A stretch of DNA of 64,000 nt from contig NW_027192203.1 in assembly GCF_041956535.1 (NCBI RefSeq), positions 1 to 64,000 of the forward strand, written 5' to 3'. Source of the DNA: Calcarisporiella thermophila CBS 279.70 (Eukaryota > Calcarisporiellomycota). This document shows positions 36,336 to 48,143 of the stretch, piece after piece (positions within the stretch are counted from its first letter, which is position 1; each line of letters opens with the position of its first letter). Under the pieces are notes generated by a model. The model did no database searches. It saw nothing but the letters and a program-made list of their open reading frames with translations, and was not told the DNA's origin. The position numbers and the translations under genes were made by a program.

Positions 36336-36841
36336 GAGACCTATAGACTCTAGATTGCTTCTCAAGGGGTTTTTTCTTATGGGGCGAAGGCGTAGATGTA
36401 TTTTTTTTTTTCCTGTGCATGCGTGTTGTTGTGTTGAAGCTGTATTTTATAATATTCTAGCTTCCTTCTCGCTAGGGCTAGGAAATAATTGTTCTTTTTT
36501 ATAATAGTGATATTAGTACCCCTCCACCACTTGCTAATAGGGATGGTGGAGGATGAATGGCTCTTTTTTTTTTCATCTATAGTCCTTTAATCTCTTTTCT
36601 GTCTTCTAGTCCTCTCTCAGTTCTACATTTTTCACTTCTATATCTTCCATTGAACCTGGCTATTACCCGCTTTCTCTTTTAATTCCCTAATGATCTCACC
36701 CCCCAGATAATGATCGTATTAAATAAAGATATATTGGTCAGATTAAACAAATAGGAGGGAAGTAGACATCAACGAAATGGCTAGTCACAAATAAACTCGA
36801 TTCTAAGGAGAGAGGATTCTCGAGCTGAAATAAGTAATGCC
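36336..36841. other. Intergenic region
   Basis: About 500 bp, AT- and T-rich, holding the SH3 gene 3' end and the MORN-SET promoter. Nothing specific seen. Confidence 0.5.
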
Positions 36842-38434
36842 ATGGCGGTGGAAGAGGGCAGATCCAAGAAAAGACAAAAACAGGCCCATGTCGACCCTGA
36901 TGCTTCCACTTGCAACCCTGAGGCTCTTGCTGTGGACGAAGGCGATTCTGGAGTGGTGAACAATGCAAGTCCCACTCAAGAATATGATAGAGATCCATCG
37001 GGATCGGAAGCGGTAGAAATGGCCATTAATGGAGGAGAAAAAATGAAAGGAAATTGGTATGATGTGGGTGAAAAAGCGGGAGCAGAAGGAGTAATGGAGG
37101 TGCATATAGAAGGAGAGTTGCAACAACAGCCCCAACTAACGGAGGACGGAGACGAGGACGAGGAGGACAGCGCAACCGTGGAAGAAGATAGTGACGAAGT
37201 AGAAGAAGAAATGGAAGACGAGAATCCGGTGTATGAAGGAGAATGCCATAGCTCTACTCATTTGCCCCATGGCCATGGTAAATTAATCTATAGAAGCGCG
37301 GTTTTTGAAGGCGAATTCCAAAATGGAGAAAAGTAATTTTAATCTTGGCCGTTTCCTTCTATTTCCTTCTAATCCACGGTTTCTGGGTAGGGAGGGAAAA
37401 GGAATATACAAATTCAAGGATGGTAGTACGCTCTCCGGCATATTCACTCGGGACTCACTTTCTGGGTTTGGCGTGTATACCTTCCCGGATGGACGTCGCC
37501 TCGAGGCCCACTATGTAAAGGGAGACCTCACGGGCCCCTGTAAAGAGTTTGATGCGAAGGGCCAGCTTCTCTCGGAGGGAGAATATGCTGACGGACGACG
37601 CGTGGGCACTTGGCTACTGTGCTTTGAAGACGGCGGAACACTGCGAGGCGAGATGGGGGATGAAGGAATAAGTGGCTCGGCTGTGTATACGTATCCCGAC
37701 GGCAGCGAGCTAAGAGGAGAGTGGAGAAACGGGGAGATGATGGAGGCAAACTATTACGTAGACGATGCGCTTTTTACAGGTAAGACCGAATCCCCATCGT
37801 TGACTAGCCATCTCGCAGCCAACTTTCCCCCATATCTAGACGCGAAATACTCCTTCGATCCCTCCACCTCGGCCTCCATCTCCTCGTCCCCCTTGCTCCC
37901 GGACCCCTATGAGCAGCGATGCGTCTACGTGGCGCCGGCGACGGAGCCTTCTGCTGGCGAAGGCTTGTTCGCGCGCAAGGCGCTCCGCGCCAACGTAAGT
38001 AGGATCCGTCGAAAGTGCAAAGTGTTTCCCATCTCACCCTGCCGTGGATACGACAGACCGTGGTCGCCTTCTACAACGGCATTCGGCTGACACACAAGGA
38101 GGTGGACGCCAGGGACTGGTCGCTCAACAGCAACACCATTTCGCTCGACGACAGCGTGGTGCTGGATGTTCCGGCGGAATACACCAGCACCAGGCGCTAT
38201 GCGGCGTCGCTAGGGCACAAGGCAAACCACACGTTTGAGGCCCCCAACGCGCGGTACGACGTGTGCGACCACCCGCGGTTTGGAAGCATCAAGTGCATCC
38301 GAACCACGCGCGAGGTGCAGGCGCATGAGGAGATCGTGGTGGACTACGACTACAACGAGAGGGACGCGGAGGGCGAGCTGATTGCGCCGGGCTGGTTCTT
38401 GGCCGAGCAGAGGCGGCGAGAGGGCAGGGCGTGA
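36842..38434 (+). CDS. MORN-repeat SET-domain methyltransferase, SETD7-like
   Basis: Four exons (36842-37332, 37391-37779, 37840-37994, 38057-38434) with introns of 58-62 nt give 470 residues. The first ~130 residues are acidic and disordered. MORN repeats run from about 140 to 270 (YEGECHSSTHLPHGHGKLIY, GKGIYKFKDGSTLSG, GFGVYTFPDGRRLEAHY, GSAVYTYPDGSELRGEW). The SET domain follows: YVAPATEPSAGEGLFARKAL, VAFYNGIRL, the cofactor motif GHKANH at 398-403, HPRFGSIKCIRT, and the tyrosine-bearing VVDYDY at 440-444. Domain order and the GHKANH/HPRFG-IKCIRT strings match animal SETD7 (Set7/9), a monomethyltransferase acting on H3K4 and other proteins. No post-SET zinc cysteines, as in SETD7. It is longer than human SETD7 because of the acidic N-terminus. 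Confidence 0.88.
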
Positions 38435-39394
38435 GATAGCGATCCCTTATCGGCCTCACACCATGCCAGGCTTGTATTGCGGGAGGCTGGCTTTTAATTT
38501 CGCGAAGAGCTATCTAGCTTTCCTGAGCTTATCAATAACGTTAATGAGCTGAATAAGCTCGAAGTTGGGACTGCTGTTCCCCCCCTTGTTTCGATTAATA
38601 ATGCAGTTTCCTCACCATTGTTATCGAGCTCGATGCACGCCTGGGCTCATCTGGCCTTTGCCGCACGTCACTTAAATGCGGCTTTATTTGGGGTTGGCAA
38701 GGGACGCTGGCGGTTGCAAAGTGGCCCTTGCTCGTGAGTAAGAGTGTGCAAGGATGAAGAGGGGACTATAAATAAACGGACTGGCCAATGGCGGCCGCCG
38801 CTTCGGGCCCGTTTTTCCCGTTAAGTCAATCGAGAACAAATCGAAGCAAATCTTCCAATTGCTTGCAAACCGAGTGATAAGCAATGGAAATCGGCGGCAC
38901 AAACGTCAAAATGATGCGATATTCCGAACTCCGGCTGGCCTTCGAGCCAAGATGGCCGGCCGATAACCGTGCTTTTGCAGCGGGCCTTGCCAGGTTTCAC
39001 CTGCCGTGCTGATAACCGCGGCTGAGTGATAGTCCCTGGCGATAAGAGTTTTGTGGGGAAATGCTATTTCGTTTCCCCTCTATCGATGGCGCTCTGATTG
39101 GTGAAACTCTGAATCGCTTGATTATCGTCGGAATATTTTTTGGGCTGCCCAAGTATAAATACATGGCCGCTTTCCCGCCCCCCGATCATGCTGCTGATGA
39201 ATCACTGAATTAATTCCTGTCATCCCCATCCCTTAATTATCCCGATCTGCCCAAGCAGCGTGTGGGGGAGTCTTTCCTTAATTCCTTTAGTTGCTCGATC
39301 TTCTCCCAGCTCCCCCCCTCTCCCCCATTAGCGGTGATTCCTAAACAGCGGGAGCTTCTCTCTGCCTCATTAACCTTAGCCTGTCATCCCCATC
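38435..39394. other. Intergenic region with TATA-like elements
   Basis: About 960 bp. TATAAATA occurs at 38767-38774 and 39154-39161; the second lies about 240 bp upstream of the CBM21 gene ATG and is the better promoter candidate. No gene recognised. Confidence 0.45.
39154..39161 (+). promoter_or_regulatory. TATA-box candidate
   Basis: TATAAATA about 240 bp upstream of the ATG of the CBM21 protein, in a GC-richer context that makes the match stand out. Distance is compatible with a long 5' UTR. Confidence 0.35.
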
Positions 39395-40330
39395 ATGCCC
39401 TACTGCGCCGTCCCTCCCCAGTATAGCTCCATTCGTAGTCTCCCCCACCTCCCTGCTCAGCCCACCCTGCGTGATCTCTACCCAGCAAACGGGCAGCTCG
39501 CCCCGTCGTTTGCTCCTCTGGCCGACAAGGGGGAGAAGGTCCCGATCATGTTGAAAAGGGCCCAGAAGACCCAGAAGAGGGTGCGGTTTATGCCGGGCGA
39601 GGAGCTGGTACGGGTTCGATACTTCTTGAGGGAGGACGAGCCTCGCCGCTGCCAGAGCGATCGTTGCCCCGATGACCTCGAGAGCGAAAAGGTGGAAGCC
39701 CTCGACGATGCAGTGAGAGAGGAATTTTATCATGGCGCCTGCACTCTAAACAATCCTGTTGCGGTGCGCTCGGTGCGTATTCTCCCCGGCGGACTTGTGG
39801 AGGGCAGCGTCGAAGTGTGGAATCTGGCTTTTGAGAAGCGGGTCTATGTCCACTATTCCTCTGATAATTGGCACACGGTGCGTGAAATCGGCGCAACCCA
39901 CCATTCGCACACGGGCCACACCGACCGCTTTACTTTCGTCATCCAGGGCCGCCAGATCAGGTTTGCAGTGCGCTACGAGGTAGCGGGACAAGTGTTTTGG
40001 GACAACCGCTCTGGGCTGGATTATACCGTGGATGCGCGGCCTCGGGCCCAGCCCCAGCGTTTCGCCGCCCCCGCCAAGCGGACCTTCCTCCTCCCCTCTC
40101 TCCACGCCTCCGACTCCACAGAGGCCCCGCGGGTTAAACGCTCCGTAAGCAAGTACGATCTCGAAGCCTCGCTCTCGATCGCTAAGCAGCAGGCCATGCC
40201 CCGCTCTGCCTCCCTCTCGGTCGTTACCCCATTTCCCCTGAACAAGCAGTTTAGCGGAAAAGAATACACCGAATTCGTGGACAAGTACTGCTTCTACCAG
40301 CCCACCCCTGCCATCGCCAGCGTATTCTAA
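39395..40330 (+). CDS. CBM21 protein, glycogen-targeting PP1 regulatory subunit
   Basis: A single-exon 311-residue protein. KRVRF at residues 61-65 is a textbook RVxF docking motif for protein phosphatase 1, followed by MPGEELVRVRYF. The CBM21 domain spans about 120-215: VRSVRILPGGLVEGSVEVWNLAFEKRVYVHYSSDNW, then FAVRYEVAGQVFWDNRSGLDYTV, with the two Trp/Asn carbohydrate-contact regions kept. The C-terminus is basic/Ser-rich with a short NKQFSGKEYTEFVDKYCFY end. Family knowledge: Gac1/PPP1R3-type subunits bring PP1 to glycogen to activate glycogen synthase. The architecture RVxF then CBM21 matches, so the role is likely. Confidence 0.88.
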   Translation: MPYCAVPPQYSSIRSLPHLPAQPTLRDLYPANGQLAPSFAPLADKGEKVPIMLKRAQKTQKRVRFMPGEELVRVRYFLREDEPRRCQSDRCPDDLESEKVEALDDAVREEFYHGACTLNNPVAVRSVRILPGGLVEGSVEVWNLAFEKRVYVHYSSDNWHTVREIGATHHSHTGHTDRFTFVIQGRQIRFAVRYEVAGQVFWDNRSGLDYTVDARPRAQPQRFAAPAKRTFLLPSLHASDSTEAPRVKRSVSKYDLEASLSIAKQQAMPRSASLSVVTPFPLNKQFSGKEYTEFVDKYCFYQPTPAIASVF

Positions 40331-41041
40331 TCTAATGATGCATGAGCTCCCTTTTTTTTCTTCTTCGAGTGTACATATGATTTCTATTCATGGTTTGCTT
40401 GTTTTTTTTTTTCTAAAGACGCTTATTTCTGTTAATTTATCTTTCATCGAGTACTATTTGAATCCTACACCAACCTTGTATTTTCCAAAAAATGGGCTTC
40501 TTTTTGGCTCTGCTCTCTTTGCTGTTTTGTTTTTTTTTTATTTTGTTTTGATTATCTCTCAGCGCTCCATTTGTTGATTTCTATATTGTTTTTTTTTCGC
40601 TTTCTCTCTCCAAAATATTGAAGTATTAAAATGCATTCTCAAAGAGTACTCCTAGCCGTCCCCCCAAACAGCCATGAGTTTACCACTAGCTCAAAAAAAT
40701 GGGGTGCTGTGTCGCCCTCTTCAAGGTTAAGTGTTCCCATCGGGGGTCAGTTTGCCACCGCTTCCCTCATTAGGTTTTTCCAGGCCCGGCTTCTATTTGT
40801 AAGTACCATGGTGAGTTCGACAAATGGGAGAACCCAAGCTTGATCAGGCATACTGCGTTTAAATTTTGAAGAATCATCGTTTCAGAACTCTCTGCAACAG
40901 CATTAATATTTCTATAAAAATACAATATATATTCAAGGATATATATTCTCGAAACCACTTTTACGCTTCTTTGATCTGCAATGAATTCGTTACAATTCAT
41001 ATACTAAATTTTGCATTATTTTATTCACTTTTATATTCATC
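40331..41041. other. Intergenic T-rich region
   Basis: About 710 bp with long T tracts; probably the CBM21 3' UTR followed by the promoter of the NTPase gene. No gene recognised. Confidence 0.5.
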
Positions 41042-44000
41042 ATGTCGGCTCTCTCCACATCAATTCCTCGTTTTATTTCCCAGATTAGGTCTCGTTTCTT
41101 ACTGTCCTCTTCGAAGTTGAGTCGAAAGCTGTATCATCTACCTCACAGCGTAATGCCTAGTTCGTATACTTTTTTTCATATTATCAACCTCTCCTATTTA
41201 TTGTATACAAGGCTGAAGCGGGGGTAGCCAAACAAACAGACTCAACTCCCACTTTAGAAACAAAGCGAGCAGTTAAACGCAAGAAAGGTAATAATTATTT
41301 AGAAATTTTGAGTTTTGAACTTTTTGGCATTTCGTGGATTCTCGGTTTTATAGTGCCCAAAATTGTTTTGTAGAATCTTCTAGGATTGCAGCAAATAGAA
41401 CGCTAAAAAGAAAGAGGAAGAGATAGAAGAAGAAGTTGACGAAGGGTATGATAGTGAGAGGTATATCCAGGTTCGGTATTTAGATGATTCGAAATCGAAC
41501 ATCTTTAAAAGATTTAAGACATTACATCCCAAATATAAAATGTCTAAATCTAAATTTTATTCACTTGTACCCAGCTACTTCAAAAAACCATCCAAATAAA
41601 CAGATATGTGCAAGGTGTGTGTAGAGGGCAAGAAGAACCTTAACAGTTTGCGTCGTCTCCTGCGAAAAGTTCACCATGAATGCACTGGAAGACTTGGTAA
41701 TTTGCGAGAAAGTGCTAAGCAGAGATGAGCGGGACCATATCGAGAGACTTGAAGGAAAAGTCGCAGTTTATGTCTCACACCAAAAGTTCGTTGAGGAGAG
41801 GAAGTTGATGTTTGAGGATGCCGCCAAATCTTAAAGGTGAACGAAAGGCTTCTCATATTCAATTTCAAGGAAAATCTTCACTTGGGAGGTGGGCCGGTCG
41901 AGACGTGGAAAGTGTTCTTTTCGAAGAAGCAGCGCTCTTGTCTGGGAACGGTATTGCTTTCTCCCGATGGGAAGAAAGAATACTTTGATTTCTTCTCGGA
42001 TATCCTGAGTCATGACGTTAAGGATTGCCTTGAAGTGCTCTTTTCGAAACTTTCGCTTAGTGAAGTCGACACCCTTGAAATTTGGACAGACTGTGGCCCT
42101 CACTTCAGGTGCCAAGAGTTGACCCAGTATCTACTCAATGAATTTCCGTCCAAATACAGTAAAAAGGTGCGATGGAATTTTTTCGCGGAATACCATGGCA
42201 AGAGCTGGTTCAAGAGTCATTTTGGATTTCTTTCGCGCTGGTTCTCTTCAATTGAGTCCACGGTAAATACAAACTCTGTAATAGATTTAATATCTTTATT
42301 TGAAGACCGTTTGGAGTCGACCAAAAATGGCAGAGCACTAGAGGAATAACCTTCGATAGAGTTTTTCAATTATGAAAGGGCCCAAAGAGCGGAGACACTC
42401 AAGGTTTTGTCGATCAAAAACCTTTCTACAAGAATATGAGAAATTGAAATGTTTTCGATCGACAAAATCTTGAGTGTCTCCGGTCTTTGGGCCCTTTCAT
42501 AATTGAAAAACTTTATCGAGAGTTGGGTCTCTGGTGCTCTGCCATTGTTGGTTGCTTCCAAGCAGTCTTCAAATGAAGTAATCAAGTCTTTAAAGAGTTT
42601 GTTCCTACCGTGGATTCAATTGAAGAGAACCAGCGCGAAAGAAGTCCAAAATGACTCTTGAACTAGCTCTTGCCATGGTATTCCGCGAAAAATTTCCATC
42701 GCACCTCTTTAATGTATTTGGACGGAAATTTGAGAAGATACTGGGCTATTTCCCAACCCCTGAAGTGTGGGCCGCAGTCCTTCCAAATTTCAAGGGTGTC
42801 GACTTCACTAAGAGAAATTTTCGAAAAAAGGTAATCCTTGACGCTAGGCAATCCTTGACATAAAGTGCATCATGGCTTAAAATATCCGAGAAGAACTTGT
42901 CAATCGAAAAGTTTTCGACCTTCTTCTCGTTGTCTATGACCCTTAGACAGTGAACATATTTTATTCGGTTAACCGCATATTCTTAAAAGACTTTGCTGCG
43001 CCAGAGTTTTCGATTTCTTAGCGGTTTTGATAGACGCGTGAATTTTACTAATCCAGCAAAACTGATTCGAAATTCCATATTAAAATATTCCATATAATAG
43101 TGGTAGCCATATTTTTTTTTTATCAATCTAGTGGTAGCCATATTGCTAAAGTTGCAGTATTTCGTGTAAAAATTTTACAATTTTGTGTAAATAATTAGAT
43201 CCTGCCGATTCATCTAGAAATCATCTTGACCCAGTTTTGGAGGGCGCAAAAACAAATAATGGTCTAGTTATGAATTTTCCTGAATGGATAGAGATAAATC
43301 TTGGCCCAGATTCGTTAATACCGGACGCTGCAGTCGGTGAATTGGAACCTTCCTCCAAAAATAGCGTGAATCTCCTACATCTGCCTGTTATGAGCGAAAT
43401 TGAGGATTTACTTGATATAGCTGAAAATCGCCAGATAAAAAATGCAATTAGAGGACCCGCTGGAACAGGTAAATCGTGTCTCATGCTTTATGCTGTTTTC
43501 CAAGCACGGAAAAGAGGTTGGTTGGTGATGTATATTCCTCAAGGTAATTTACCTTAATCAACGTCGAAATTGAATTAATTGCTGATTTTGCCTAGCCAAG
43601 CGTTTAATGGATAAAGAGCATACCATTAGCACCATTTGGGATATTTTTGATACTCAGTTGAGAATGTCAAAAAATCGATTGAAAGATGCAGCCGATGTTG
43701 ATCGCGGAGCTAAAGGAGCATTTAAGTTACTTGAAAAATTTGAGCTCAATGAACCAACCACTGAGGAAGACTGTATATCACTCTTCCTACTCTATGTAAA
43801 TTACCTTAGAAGAATTAGAAGGTAATCAAGAAAATATTTCGCACTTTTTGCGCACAAGTTCAATTTGTTGTACTCCTCTCTCCTTTGCCGTTCTTTATCT
43901 AGTATTCCAGTCCTAATCGCAATCGACCAGTGGAATGCCTTCATTGAAAAGGCTAGCAACAATATCTCCGATCATCCCATCGCAAGGCATTTTGGAAGCT

Positions 44001-45383
44001 TTTCTAATTTTTCAGTCAATTTAGGCCTTTACCTTGTTGCAGTCTCTTCATCGTTAATTAAGATGGGATTTCCGGATGTTGACGACCAGTTGTCAACATT
44101 TACTTCAAAACTTGGAGATCAAGAATTACATTTTCTTATCCAACATCTTCTTGAAATATACCAGATGGATTTTAGTAGACTCCTTGTTTCTATTTGGAAT
44201 GTAACTAAATAATACCCCTAAATAGGTTTATATTTTACCAAGGTATAACTTTTGAATTATTTGAGCAAGTCAAGAAGGAAACGGGCAACATTGTCCGTAA
44301 TGTTTGTAGATTATTTAGAATTTTTAGGTACTTTTATGTTTTTACATTGGCTAACACCAGCTAATTTTCCTTTGCAATCGACAGGCGAAGACAAAGAGGT
44401 CAAGGAAGTGAAACGGTAGCATCTGGTCTTATACCGGAAAAAGTACTTGAGACCCTTGATTTTGAATTGCGAGAGTACTATGCGGGTCGAATACAGAGTC
44501 TACTAGCTCGTCATGTCGACGATCTTACACGAATATCCGAATTACAATTCATAGCACGCATTATTGTAGGAGAAGTTGTCTCATTTAACCTTCGTGGTAA
44601 AAGGTTTGAGGCTGCCGGACTTATCAGCAATGACGGCACCATTGTTTGCCGTCAAGCTAGAGAGGCCATCTTATCTGTATTCAACGTACAAAGACGACAG
44701 CTTATCAGAGATTTGGTAAGAATATGGCTTTTTATATATTTATTTGACTTACAAAAATATTCGTACAGGCGTCATTCCCGCAAACTTCCTGGTATTCTCA
44801 CGAAGTTGCCTTTTTTTCCGCCTTCCAGCCATATGGAAAATCGGCCATTCTACCTGTGAAGAGCCCAATGGGAAACCCTTTGCCAGAAGAGGTGGCACTA
44901 AAATTTCGTCGTGTACGGCAGCAAGAGCACACACCTAAGGTTGAAGTAGACATAGCTTGTAACAAACTAGAGTTGGGTGATCTTTTGATCCTCTCGATAG
45001 GGCACATAACCTTAGATTTTGTTGGGCTTACATTTGACGAATTACTGATTTTGGGCCAGATATCGCTTGAAAAATATGATGGTTTGAGGCATAATTTCTG
45101 GAATCTATTTGAGAAAAAAATCGGAGATCTCTCTATGGTCAATTTTTACAGAAGATGTGCTGGAAAGCCTTTATTAAATCAAGAGCAAAAGTCGCTTCCT
45201 CAAGATACAATTTACCTGTATATAACGACATCAACTAAATATGCCTCCAGGCGTTCAAAAGCGGCCAATGATCCCGTGCTTATAGTTGATGGCATGGTTT
45301 TAGCAAACATGTTTAGCTATCCTCGCGAGCTCATTCCAGATGATATTCAATCTTCTACTCATAAGCGACAACGACGAAATTAG
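41042..45383 (+). CDS. P-loop NTPase with mitochondrial-type leader (DAP3- or RHS/Crinkler-like)
   Basis: Eight exons chain in phase: 41042-41149, 41212-41287, 43199-43543, 43596-43821, 43903-44174, 44243-44327, 44385-44715, 44769-45383; 685 residues. Exon 1 encodes an Arg/Ser/Leu-rich, acid-free 36-residue leader (MSALSTSIPRFISQIRSR) typical of mitochondrial import. Walker A GPAGTGKS is at 147-154, followed by RKRGWLVMYIPQA, similar to the DWLILHIPDA strand of DAP3/mS29. A Walker B-like PVLIAIDQWNAF places Asp near 260. The 300-residue C-terminus (REYYAGRIQSLLARHV; AREAILSVFNVQRRQLIRDL; ELGDLLILSIGH) has no DAP3 counterpart and recalls RHS/Crinkler-type NTPases. Either a diverged mitoribosomal GTPase or a new NTPase. 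The second intron (1911 nt) contains a transposase inverted pair. Confidence 0.65.
41400..42915. mobile_element. Two degenerate transposase copies as inverted repeat, inside an intron
   Basis: Within intron 2 of the NTPase gene. The plus-strand copy (about 41400-42350) reads, through several stops, DSKSNIFKRFKTLHPKY, KVCVEGKKNLNSLRRLLRKVHHEC, FKENLHLGGGPVETWKVFF, FFSDILSHD, IWTDCGPHFRCQELTQYLL and WNFFAEYHGKSWFKSHFG. The Asp of DCGPHFR and Glu of AEYHGKS could be DDE-type catalytic acids (inference). A second copy on the minus strand (about 42915-42460) repeats FFSDILSHD, EIWKDCGPHFRGWE and KFFAEYHGKS. Arms of about 430-460 nt flank a 41-nt loop (42416-42456); near the loop they are almost identical, with more mismatches outward. 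Both copies contain stops and cannot be functional. No clear terminal repeats or target duplication were found. Confidence 0.7.
43099..43144 (+). repeat. Short direct repeat
   Basis: The 15-nt string AGTGGTAGCCATATT occurs at about 43099-43113 and again at 43130-43144, separated by a T-rich spacer, between the inverted transposase pair and exon 3 of the NTPase gene. It may be a replication-slippage or excision scar. Confidence 0.6.
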
Positions 45384-46715
45384 TATGATTTAAATCTTAA
45401 ATACAAAGCATGGTATACGAGGCAGAGAAAAGTAATGCATAATTGTAACCATTAATTTACCTGATTAAATGCTTGGATTATTTTACCAGTATCTCTAAAT
45501 AGGTTTGCTTAAAGTGACCCCCCAAAACTTTGTTACACCTTTATAACTTGTATATTGAACTTGAAATATTCCTTCATAAACAACCTGAATATATGAAAGT
45601 TTCATACCATTGGAAATCTCACTCTCGCCGCTATTCTCCAGTATATAATGCCCTTTAATTACTTTCCTCTCGAAAAATATTAATTTTTCTCACTAAATTT
45701 CATTTTTATTAATCGAAAAATTCATGTTTTCTTTCTCCACAGACCCATTATATTAAATAGCCAAGATTTAGAATAAATAATGTACACACTGACTATAACT
45801 TCATATGGCAACCTTTAACTTTAATAACGCCTTGAATATGCTCTACCGCCGTATTGTTCAACTTGAAACAATCGTCCTTTGTGAACAACTCCCAAACGAT
45901 ATTTACTCTTTCACACTGATATCCCTGTCCCGTTTTCTTTTGGAATCTTCTCTTCAGTTATCTCTCGTAGCGGGACGAAACACTCGAGCATACCTCTTTT
46001 AAACGAATGGTAAAGAATTGAGCAATACTTAACAGTTGCCCTTTATAGGTGAGAGATTATGAAATATCCTTTAAATATATCTTTCAATTCTTCCGCGGAG
46101 CAATTTGCAAAAAAAAAAACTAAGTACTAAACTGTGGAACAAACCGAGGAATCTAAGTGGGAAATGATGTCATAGTGGATATAAAAGCAAGATATGAAAG
46201 ATATATGAATTATATATAGCGGGTATAAAATTTTGATGATGAAAAGCTGAGAAATGCGGAAAGCTTTCGAGAGTTATTTGCTCTTATTTAAAGTTATTAA
46301 TAGTTGCAGATGATTCTGATATTCTGCCTATTAAATTTTAAATTCCAAAATTGATTATGTCTAATCAGATTTGGAATCTCCCAAATTAGGAATGGGTTTC
46401 CAAGCGTGGAGCGTGAAATAAAGTCGAATAGTGATCGGCCATCTATGGAAAGCGTCATCTCTTTTTTCGTTTGAAATCGGTATAGAGTCCGAGGGTTGGG
46501 AAGAGAAGTGCGCAGTAATTCAGAGATGATCGGAAATCAGATACATTCGGGACGGCTTATATCATGTTTGTTTTATTACAAAAAAAAAAAGAGAGAAAAG
46601 AAAATAAAGTATTTTTGTATTGCAGTTTGATGGTAGGAGGGACGAAAAGATGAAAATATAGTACAAATAAACAAGTATATATATATGAAGTGAGATGTTC
46701 AAGGGTTCCATCCTC
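45384..46715. other. Convergent intergenic region
   Basis: About 1.3 kb of AT-rich DNA between the NTPase and YL1 3' ends. A 65-codon frame at 45805-46002 has no domain. Nothing else supported. Confidence 0.5.
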
Positions 46716-48143
46716 TCAAGTAACCTGCTCTCCGCTGGTGACCATCTCATGTCCGTCTGCTTTGGAGGCCTTGCGTCCGACTCTCTCTCCGTTGACCATC
46801 TTCTTTCTTCCTTCGGTGGCGAAATCCCCAAACCCGTCGGGAACGCCACGTGCATGGGGCTGATCCGCGCGGTGCACGTAGGCATTCAGTACGGTCGACC
46901 AGATATACTCGTGCTCAAGCACCCGCCGCAACGTGCGAAACGCCTCGAGATTTGCATACGGGACCCCTGTTTTGGGATCCTTGTAGCGCGCGACTTGCCC
47001 AGTGATGGGACAGAGGGTCGGCCCGCGTTGCCCTATTGGAATGGAAGGACGACGTTAAGACAGCCCATCAAGCTATAGAAAGAGGGCCGAGAGCCGCGCA
47101 GGTAGAGTCTTACGTTTTGTCACGGGGAAGAGGGGCGGGAGACGCTCCAACCCCTCGAATATCACCCAATTTCTCGCCCGGCAATGCGCCTCCTCCACCT
47201 CGTACTTAAAGTACCATCGCTGAACCTCCTCATCCACCTCCCGCACCACATTCCGACCCCCATTGCCCTCATCGATCACCATGACCCTCCGATGCTTCAG
47301 CTGGCCCCGATCTCCATCCGTCCGCGACAGGATTCGGACAAATGGCCCGTGGATCCGATGGACCTCTTTCCGCTTCGCCTTTTTGCGCTTCTCCGCCTCC
47401 ATCTCCTGGAATGCGGTCAGGGACGCCCGGTTCATCTCCTCCGTCTTTTTGGCCTCCTCTAGGAGTTGTTCTTGCGTGAGCGAGGGAGCTACCACGCGCT
47501 CACGCTTGGGCTGGGAGGCAAGGCGTTTCATCCGCACCTCCATCTCTCGCTCAATCCGCTGACGATCCTGAATAGTGGTGGAGCGCTGCGATTTACGGAC
47601 CGCGCTGAGCGTCGGCTTCCCTGGAGCGGCGAAAATAGGGGAAAGGGTTAGCATTTCTAGGTCAAACCGGGGGGGGGGATTATCCTAAAAGGCGCATATA
47701 GCCATACCTCTCAGGTGCGGTGGTCGTCGCGGGGTTGAGGCGCTAGACGTACTTACTACTGAAACCTCGCTCGCCACACGCTTCTCATCTTCTCTTGGTT
47801 TCTTGATCTTCTTTAATCTCTCTGGAAACACCACCCGCCTCTTCTTCTCCACCTGTTCTGCCTCGGCTTGGGCCGCGGCCTCTTCCACAATGCGCTCCTC
47901 CTCTTCATCTGTGCTCTCGAAATCCGAATCGACGATGTCTGCTTCTTCCTCCTTGATCTGAAACTCTTCATCGTTCTCCACCTCTTGGAACATGTCCTCC
48001 AGCTCGACCTCTTGATCAAGCAATGATCGGAGCCTAATTCGAAAGAAGATGAGTAAGGCCGGCTATGCAACGGCTGGAGAAGAAAGAGCATCGCACCTGT
48101 TTCCAGCATTAGCTCGCCTCTCACGTCCTGAAGCGAGCGACAT
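46716..48143 (-). CDS. SWC2: YL1/Swc2 (VPS72) homologue, chromatin-remodelling subunit
   Basis: Four exons on the minus strand (48143-48097, 48033-47708, 47620-47114, 47032-46716), 398 residues. It starts MSLASGRERRANAGNRLRSLL, the YL1 N-terminus. An acidic block (EDMFQEVENDEEF through DIVDSDFESTDEEEE) is the H2A.Z-H2B chaperone region. A long basic, coiled-coil-rich middle contains RKSQRSTTIQDRQRIEREMEVR. The C-terminal YL1_C motif is CPITGQVARYKDPKTGVPYANLEAFRTLRRVL, from about residue 301. Family knowledge: Swc2/YL1 binds H2A.Z and is a subunit of SWR1 (and of TIP60/SRCAP complexes), depositing H2A.Z. The start at 48143 is chosen because the MSLA-GR motif is the family start; the frame is open further upstream. 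It diverges from the dehydratase across 331 bp. Confidence 0.93.
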
